From a bacterium (GTDB lineage Bacteria > Bdellovibrionota_C > UBA2361 > OMII01): a stretch of 33,961 nt of DNA. The translations under genes were made by a program, and so were the position numbers. The notes beneath the pieces were generated by a model, which was given only the letters and a program-made list of their open reading frames with translations, was not told where the DNA came from and ran no database searches. The stretch covers positions 1 through 33,961 of the forward strand of contig JAFMJG010000013.1 in assembly GCA_017853605.1 (NCBI GenBank), written 5' to 3'. This document shows positions 31,167 through 33,961 of this stretch, one piece after another. Position 1 is the first letter of the stretch. Each line of letters opens with the position of its first letter.

Positions 31167-32813
31167 ATGCCAGGCACCGAGCACAACAGGCCAGCACAGC
31201 AAGGAGGGATGCCTTCGCTTGAGACAGAGGAGCTTCGGCGCCACAAGCTTACAGTGAAGGAATTTGCAGGCTCCCGGGAGGCGCAGGAGCGGCTGATTCA
31301 GGGATGGAAGGAGGAGATCGAAGGGATCGTGCGGCAGGCCTGCCCCCTCGACTTCTACCGGCAGGAGTTTGTTGTTGTCTCGTGGAAGCAGCTCCAGGTG
31401 ATCCTTGCCAGGGAGGGCTTTCCGAAGCGGTACGAGCACTGGCGCTTCGGGCAGAACTTTGAGAGCCAGGCTGTTCGTGACACGTATGGGCTCGGGCGCA
31501 CCTATGAGCTCGTCATAAACACCGATCCGTGCATCGCGTACCTGCTCGACTCAAACTCGGTCCAGGAGACGCGCACGGTGATGGCGCACGTCTACTTCCA
31601 CAACATTTTCTTCAAGCACAATTCCTACTTCCAGTCGACCGACCGGCGCATGCTTGACAAGATGGGAGCCCACGCTGACCGAATCAAGCGTTACCAGGAG
31701 GACTATGGCCCAGACACGGTTGAGGCGTTTCTCGACACGTGCCTCTCGCTCGACAACCTGATTGATGTGCACTCAGTGGCCCTGCGCCGGACGCGGGATG
31801 AGGGGGCTCCTGGCCAGCGCCTCGAGCCGAAGGCCCTAGATCCGATACGGCCGGTAAGGTTCAACGTGCCCAGCTACCTAGACCGGTACGTAAACCCGCC
31901 CGAGGTGCTGCGGTCGCAGGTTGAGCGGGAGACCAAGGAGCGCGATCGCCGGCTCAAGATGGTGCCGCCAGAGCCGGAGCAGGACGTGCTGCTCTTCCTG
32001 CTCAAGCATGCGCCGCTCCAGGCTTGGCAACAGGACGTGCTGTCGATGGTGCGCGAGGAGTCGTACTACTTCGCCCCGCAGCGCATGACAAAGATCATGA
32101 ATGAAGGCTGGGCCAGCTACTGGCACTCAAGGCTGATGACTGAGCACCTGCTACCCCGCTATCCCTCGGAAACTGTCGATTACTGCGAGTTCAATGCCGG
32201 CGTCCTCCAGCCATGGGGCGAAAGCATCAACCCCTACAGGTTTGGTGTCCGGCTGCTTCGGGACATTGAGGACCGCTGGAACAAAGGGAAGTTCGGCCAG
32301 GAATGGGACAGCTGCCGCGACATGGAGGCCCGCAGGAGCTGGGACAGGAAGCTCGGGCAGGGAGCCGAAGAGGTAATGAGGGCGATGGTGACCCACAACG
32401 ACCTGACCTTTATCCACCGCTACTTGACGCCGGAATTTTGCGCCGAGAACGGCTTTCACATTCATGAGAAGGACAGTGATGGGGACACCTTTGTCTCCTC
32501 CGAAGAGTTTCTGGAGATCCGCGCGATGCTCCTGAAGTCCCTCACCAACATGGGCCAGCCGAAGCTCGCGGTGCTCAATGCAAACCACGGCAATCGCGGT
32601 GAGCTCGTGCTCTTCCACTCTTTTGACGGGCAGGAGCTCAAAATGGACTTCTGCGCTGCGACCTGCCGGAACCTCTTTAGGCTCTGGTCCAGGCCCGTGC
32701 ATGTGCTCACTGAAAACAAGGATGGTGCACACATCAAGCTCTCCTTCGATGGCAGCGCATTCAAGAGCGACACGGACAGCGAAGATTTTGCCCGTTACTA
32801 TTCGGAGGACTAG
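31167..32813 (+). CDS. spoVR: SpoVR/YcgB family protein
   Basis: SpoVR-family proteins occur widely next to prkA and yeaH; in Bacillus the founder affects the spore cortex, but elsewhere the role is unknown. The 548-aa product has conserved blocks: YRQEFVVVSWKQLQVILAREGFPKRYEHWRFG near the N-terminus, AHVYFHNIFFKHN, MNEGWASYWHSRLM with a His/Glu cluster that may bind metal, and INPYRFGVRLLRDIEDRWNKG. ATG at 31167 is preferred because AGGGAG lies nine bases before it and immediately follows the prkA stop. The gap to prkA is 13 bases and that to yeaH six, so the three genes form one transcript. Confidence 0.93.
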   Translation: MPGTEHNRPAQQGGMPSLETEELRRHKLTVKEFAGSREAQERLIQGWKEEIEGIVRQACPLDFYRQEFVVVSWKQLQVILAREGFPKRYEHWRFGQNFESQAVRDTYGLGRTYELVINTDPCIAYLLDSNSVQETRTVMAHVYFHNIFFKHNSYFQSTDRRMLDKMGAHADRIKRYQEDYGPDTVEAFLDTCLSLDNLIDVHSVALRRTRDEGAPGQRLEPKALDPIRPVRFNVPSYLDRYVNPPEVLRSQVERETKERDRRLKMVPPEPEQDVLLFLLKHAPLQAWQQDVLSMVREESYYFAPQRMTKIMNEGWASYWHSRLMTEHLLPRYPSETVDYCEFNAGVLQPWGESINPYRFGVRLLRDIEDRWNKGKFGQEWDSCRDMEARRSWDRKLGQGAEEVMRAMVTHNDLTFIHRYLTPEFCAENGFHIHEKDSDGDTFVSSEEFLEIRAMLLKSLTNMGQPKLAVLNANHGNRGELVLFHSFDGQELKMDFCAATCRNLFRLWSRPVHVLTENKDGAHIKLSFDGSAFKSDTDSEDFARYYSED

Positions 32814-32819
32814 GCAGCG

Positions 32820-33961
32820 ATGGGGAATGAGCTAGAGCCACAGAAATCCGGCCCACCTGAAGCGCAGCGGGGATCAGTGTCGCTTGAGACCTCATCGCTG
32901 GGGATCGAGCCGGACGTGCGCCGCTTTCGCGAGATCGTAAAGGGCAAGGTGCGCGAGGATCTCAAGGACTACATCACGAGCGACGACATTATCGCGCAGC
33001 ATGGGCAGGATGTCATAAGCGTGCCGGTCAAGGAGATCTCCCTGCCGCGTTTCGTCTTCGGTTCCAACGAGCAGGGCCTGGGCGAGGGCGAAGGTGATGG
33101 CGATGGGCAGGGCTCCCCAGGACAGGGCAAGGGAAGAAAAGGCGGCACAGGCGAGGGAAAGCATGCCAGGGAGGAGAAGTTCCACATTGAGGAGCTCGCA
33201 GACCTTCTTGGCGACGAGCTAAAGCTGCCCCGCATCACGCCCCGGCTCACATCTGGGCTAGAGGAGGCTGTGCCGCGTTACCAGAGCATCTCTCGCCACG
33301 GCCCTCCCTCGCTGCGCGATCACCGTAGAACCTTCCGCGAGGCGCTGAAGCGAAGCATTGCCGAGGGCACGTACGACGTGAACGACCCGGTGGTTACCCC
33401 CATCAAGGAAGACTTTCGGTACCGCGCAGAGCGCCTCAAGCCGAGGCCGAAGACGAATGCGGTCATTTTCTATGTGATCGACGTCTCGGGCTCCATGGGA
33501 GAGCTCGAGAAGTCTCTCGCGCGAAACACGGCATTCTGGATCGACGCCTGGATAGACCGGCAGTACAAGAGCACCGAGAAGTGCTACATCATTCACGACG
33601 TTCATGCCAAGGTCGTGGACAGGGACACGTTCTTCACCACGCGAGAGGCGGGCGGCACGGCAATTTCGTCCGCATACCAGGTCGCAAAAGAGCAGATGGC
33701 GACCCGCTTCCCGCCGGATGAGTGGAATATTTACCTCTTTCACTTCTCGGATGGCGACAACAGCTCCCAAATCGATGACGCGCGGGCAGTCGACCTGCTG
33801 AAGGAGAGCATCCTGCCGAAGGCCAACCTGTTTGGCTACGTCGAGGTCGGGTCCCACCACGGTGGCGGCGGGTTTATTCGGGTGCTGGGGTCGGCGTTCG
33901 ACGATGAGGAATCGGTTGTCTTGACCACCATGAACGGGCGCAAGGATATTATTCCCGCGAT
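32820..33961 (+). CDS. yeaH: YeaH/YhbH family (DUF444) VWA-domain protein, cut by the window end
   Basis: The frame is open from ATG 32820 to the last base, giving the first 380 residues of a protein whose E. coli homologue has 427. An N-terminal YeaH domain is interrupted by a low-complexity Gly/Glu/Asp/Gln linker (about 84-115). A von Willebrand factor A domain follows, with the metal-site motif DVSGS at 221-225, and the expected SDG stretch further on (FHFSDGDN). YeaH proteins partner with PrkA/YeaG kinases in stress and starvation responses. It starts six bases after the spoVR stop. About 50 residues are missing beyond the right edge. Confidence 0.93.
   Translation, partial: MGNELEPQKSGPPEAQRGSVSLETSSLGIEPDVRRFREIVKGKVREDLKDYITSDDIIAQHGQDVISVPVKEISLPRFVFGSNEQGLGEGEGDGDGQGSPGQGKGRKGGTGEGKHAREEKFHIEELADLLGDELKLPRITPRLTSGLEEAVPRYQSISRHGPPSLRDHRRTFREALKRSIAEGTYDVNDPVVTPIKEDFRYRAERLKPRPKTNAVIFYVIDVSGSMGELEKSLARNTAFWIDAWIDRQYKSTEKCYIIHDVHAKVVDRDTFFTTREAGGTAISSAYQVAKEQMATRFPPDEWNIYLFHFSDGDNSSQIDDARAVDLLKESILPKANLFGYVEVGSHHGGGGFIRVLGSAFDDEESVVLTTMNGRKDIIPA

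Overview
The window is GC-rich, densely coded chromosomal DNA from a Gram-negative (two-membrane), flagellated bacterium. Four predicted lipoproteins, lipoprotein signal peptidase, an OmpA-like peptidoglycan-binding protein, FliS, YaeQ, YggX and a PrkA/SpoVR/YeaH cluster together suggest a proteobacterial or deltaproteobacterial-grade lineage (Myxococcota, Bdellovibrionota, Desulfobacterota or a neighbour). This placement is an inference; no rRNA or other phylogenetic marker was compared. I see no insertion sequence, integrase, CRISPR array, tRNA or rRNA.

Layout. 1-2.6 kb: plsY (phospholipid synthesis), a small orphan on the opposite strand, and a stand-alone clpX preceded by phased A-tracts. 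2.6-6.7 kb, all on the minus strand: an envelope block with three lipoproteins that share one glycine-zipper module but have different tails, then lspA, then a WD40 lipoprotein. 6.7-8.6 kb: a long structured leader, then a protein made of only the C-terminal lobe of a DEAD-box helicase, an Arg/Gly/Asp-rich linker and a DbpA-type RNA-binding domain, closed by a perfect 19-bp terminator. 8.7-10.1 kb: a 69-aa orphan behind an inverted repeat, and an MFS exporter. 10.3-13.5 kb: pheS-pheT, with PheT lacking the usual N-terminal tRNA-binding OB domain. 13.5-15.4 kb (minus): a CYTH-fold protein, acylphosphatase and YaeQ. 15.5-16.2 kb (minus): an ECF sigma factor with no anti-sigma neighbour. 16.5-17.6 kb: yggX-proC, overlapping by four bases.

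18.0-28.2 kb is the most distinctive region: fliS (flagellin chaperone), a methyltransferase/CgeB-type glycosyltransferase fusion, a GT9 heptosyltransferase-like enzyme with a long helical tail, an unrecognised 202-aa protein, a terminator, and a 1283-aa protein with two GT4 domains and two TPR blocks. I read this as a flagellin-glycosylation island in which chaperone and glycosyltransferases may act together on flagellin before export; that link rests on gene order.

28.4 kb to the right edge is a co-directional prkA-spoVR-yeaH operon: an AAA+ serine kinase family member about 260 residues longer than E. coli YeaG, a SpoVR/YcgB protein, and a VWA-domain YeaH/DUF444 protein cut by the window end. 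The set is linked to stress and starvation adaptation in other bacteria.
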